This document shows positions 61,646 to 64,000 of a stretch of DNA of 64,000 nucleotides, in pieces. Position 1 is the first letter of the stretch; each line of letters opens with the position of its first letter. The DNA lies in the NCBI RefSeq assembly GCF_000702505.1, contig NZ_JNIM01000001.1, forward strand, positions 4,030,001 through 4,094,000, given 5' to 3'. Source of the DNA: Thermogemmatispora carboxidivorans. Lineage in GTDB: Bacteria; Chloroflexota; Ktedonobacteria; Ktedonobacterales; Ktedonobacteraceae. The notes under the pieces are model-generated. The model was not told the DNA's origin. It made no database searches and was given only the letters and a program-made list of their open reading frames with translations. A program made the position numbers and the translations under genes.

Positions 61646-64000
61646 CGGATCGACTCCCCTGCCACGCGGCCTCATGACGGCCTTCCGCCCCACCTTCCAT
61701 CGCTTTCAGTATCCTCTAGCGGATCGACTCCCCTGCCACTTGTTGGGATGGAGTGTTCCGGAGCCAGCTCACCACAGCTTTCAGTATCCTCGTGCGGATC
61801 GACTCCCCTGCCACACAGGGCTGCCCGTCGTGAAGTCGGTCCTGGCCCAGCTTTCAGTATCCTCGTGCGGATCGACTCCCCTGCCACATGCCGTCAGAGA
61901 CGTAGATGAGCTTGTTGCCGTGTCTTTCAGTATCCTCGTGCGGATCGACTCCCCTGCCACATGCCGTCAGAGACGTAGATGAGCTTGTTGCCGTGTCTTT
62001 CAGTATCCTCGTGCGGATCGACTCCCCTGCCACAGCTTGCGCCACAAAGAGGCGCCAGAGCCATGCTGTATTCTTTCAGTATCCTCTAGCGGATCGACTC
62101 CCCTGCCACGTACATCCTTCCCTAGGACTCACGAGTAGTACTTTTCTTTCAGTATCCTCTAGCGGATCGACTCCCCTGCCACGGCAGGTTCCTGGTGAGT
62201 TCAAGTCGAGTATTGACCTTTCAGTATCCTCTAGCGGATCGACTCCCCTGCCACGCAATTGCCGAAACAACGCGTCACTTCAACGGTATTGCTTTCAGTA
62301 TCCTCTAGCGGATCGACTCCCCTGCCACTCATCAAGAGTCAGATCTGCGGCGAGAGGAAGAGACACTTTCAGTATCCTCTAGCGGATCGACTCCCCTGCC
62401 ACCCTTCCGAATCTTCCCGGATCTCCATCGGTCTCTCCCTTTCAGTATCCTCTAGCGGATCGACTCCCCTGCCACCCTTCCGAATCTTCCCGGATCTCCA
62501 TCGGTCTCTCCCTTTCAGTATCCTCTAGCGGATCGACTCCCCTGCCACTATCGCCGGCATGCGCGGTATCCATCTCAAATTGAAGCTTTCAGTATCCTCT
62601 AGCGGATCGACTCCCCTGCCACGATTCGTGCAGTGCGATCGTCTCAAGCGGACCCAGCCCTTTCAGTATCCTCTAGCGGATCGACTCCCCTGCCACCTAC
62701 AGCGTGTTCACGAGACCTGTGCTCAGCAGATCTTTCAGTATCCTCTAGCGGATCGACTCCCCTGCCACAGCTCGCGCGTGCGATTGAAAGTAGCGCCCCA
62801 AAAAACTTTCAGTATCCTCTAGCGGATCGACTCCCCTGCCACCTGGTCGCAAGAGCACACGGCAGCTCAGCAATTCAAACTTTCAGTATCCTCTAGCGGA
62901 TCGACTCCCCTGCCACTTACACCCGGCATACGTTCAGGTCGGCGCTGACACCTTTCAGTATCCTCTAGCGGATCGACTCCCCTGCCACCGTCATCGACAT
63001 GCTCTAGCAGTCGATACACACTATCTTTCAGTATCCTCTAGCGGATCGACTCCCCTGCCACTTTGGAGCCGTTGATTTTTTGTCGATAGCCTCGACTCTT
63101 TCAGTATCCTCTAGCGGATCGACTCCCCTGCCACTGGTTAGAGCGTGCTTTTGGTGGCAATGCGCTCGGCCCTTTCAGTATCCTCTAGCGGATCGACTCC
63201 CCTGCCACCATGACCGCCGCCCGCATTATCATTGCCGCCAATGCCTTTCAGTATCCTCTAGCGGATCGACTCCCCTGCCACTGGGCAGATCGTCAAGGAA
63301 CGCAAGGCTATTCAAAGCCCTTTCAGTATCCTCTAGCGGATCGACTCCCCTGCCACTCGCGTGTCTGTTCTTTCTCCTCTTTCCCCTCTGGTTCTTTCAG
63401 TATCCTCTAGCGGATCGACTCCCCTGCCACGCTCAGCATATCAATTCGGACGGGTCTATAGACCGCCTTTCAGTATCCTCTAGCGGATCGACTCCCCTGC
63501 CACGGTTTTGCCAGCGCTCAAAACGAGGGGCAAAACGCTCTTTCAGTATCCTCTAGCGGATCGACTCCCCTGCCACTCTCGCCTGGCGTACCATGAGTGG
63601 CCCCCTCTTTGACCCTTTCAGTATCCTCTAGCGGATCGACTCCCCTGCCACTCAAGAACGGCTCTCGCGCGAGATCACCGTGATTTCTGATGCCTTTCAG
63701 TATCCTCTAGCGGATCGACTCCCCTGCCACCTTTCTACGCGCTTGATCAGACTCAAGCGCACATTTCTGCTTTCAGTATCCTCTAGCGGATCGACTCCCC
63801 TGCCACCAGCGGCATCCGGTCATACCGCCCCAAAGCGCTGACACTTTCAGTATCCTCTAGCGGATCGACTCCCCTGCCACTTTGTTGTTTGCCCGGTGAG
63901 CAGCTCAGCCGCGTCCCTTTCAGTATCCTCTAGCGGATCGACTCCCCTGCCACTTGCTACAGTCCCTGCTGCTTGATCAGCTCTCTCTCGATCCTTTCAG
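61629..64000 (-). CRISPR. CRISPR array 3 (32 full repeats, continues beyond window)
   Basis: Repeats run from 61629-61665 to 63917-63953, with a partial one from 63994; 32 spacers of 35-42 nt. The plus-strand repeat begins CTTTCAGTATCC and ends GACTCCCCTGCCAC, so crRNAs read leftwards and the leader lies right of the window. The leftmost repeat has one change (CCTTTAG for CCTCTAG) and contains the helicase stop codon. Repeats at 61778, 61851, 61924 and 61997 have the ACGAGG loop; all later ones have TAGAGG. Adjacent identical spacers occur at 61888-61923/61961-61996 and 62403-62438/62476-62511. The uniform repeats towards the right suit recent growth at the leader end. Confidence 0.98.

Overview
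The window looks like a chromosome segment from a GC-rich, plant-biomass-degrading bacterium, most plausibly a filamentous Chloroflexota of the Ktedonobacteria/Thermogemmatispora kind. The clues are secreted CBM2-tailed glycosidases, an ECF sigma factor beside HEAT, TPR and PQQ-propeller proteins, and long CRISPR arrays. The taxonomy is inference; there is no rRNA or tRNA to anchor it.

Layout. 14-726: leader-distal end of a CRISPR array (10 repeats, read rightwards). 871-6102: housekeeping and transport genes: a DUF1801 protein, a GH4 glycosidase, a TPP-riboswitch-controlled NCS1 transporter (CytX-like) and QueE. 6387-12969: a secreted GH30-CBM2 enzyme behind a promoter and twin palindromic operators, a PD-(D/E)XK nuclease-like protein, then an ECF sigma factor and a HEAT-repeat protein. 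13078-24941: a long minus-strand cluster of membrane proteins, three PQQ-propeller lipoproteins and a TPR gene split by an apparent 5-nt deletion. 24963-38000: an RHS remnant, a cysteine-cluster protein facing an HMA metal chaperone, a SAM methyltransferase behind a consensus promoter, a K+/H+ antiporter, two membrane paralogues, a flavin/heme operon (ferric-reductase-like, ApbE, Ser-rich membrane protein) and a PL1-CBM2 pectate lyase. 38189-41574: a GtrA/GT39 glycosyltransferase pair.

The right third is a defence island. From a clear promoter at 41981 it reads: SNF2-type helicase with a C-terminal DUF3883 domain, DUF1156 adenine methylase, DUF499 ATPase (the helicase-methylase-ATPase 'Hma' arrangement, with parts resembling class 1 DISARM), a terminator, CRISPR array 2 (26 repeats), a leader with a perfect 15-bp inverted repeat, a strip of decayed genes, a 1858-aa DEAH helicase with a DUF1998/MZB-type C-terminus (DruE-like), and CRISPR array 3 (32 full repeats, running off the window). 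The helicase stop codon lies inside the first repeat of array 3. No cas gene is visible. All three arrays use variants of one 37-nt repeat, and arrays 2 and 3 are read leftwards.

The best candidate for an unusual system is this island: a helicase-methylase-ATPase operon plus a giant helicase flanked by, and physically fused to, CRISPR arrays. The methylase gene is a compositional mosaic, and four spacers occur twice. Starts were chosen by ribosome binding sites, so several genes are shorter than their maximal open frames.
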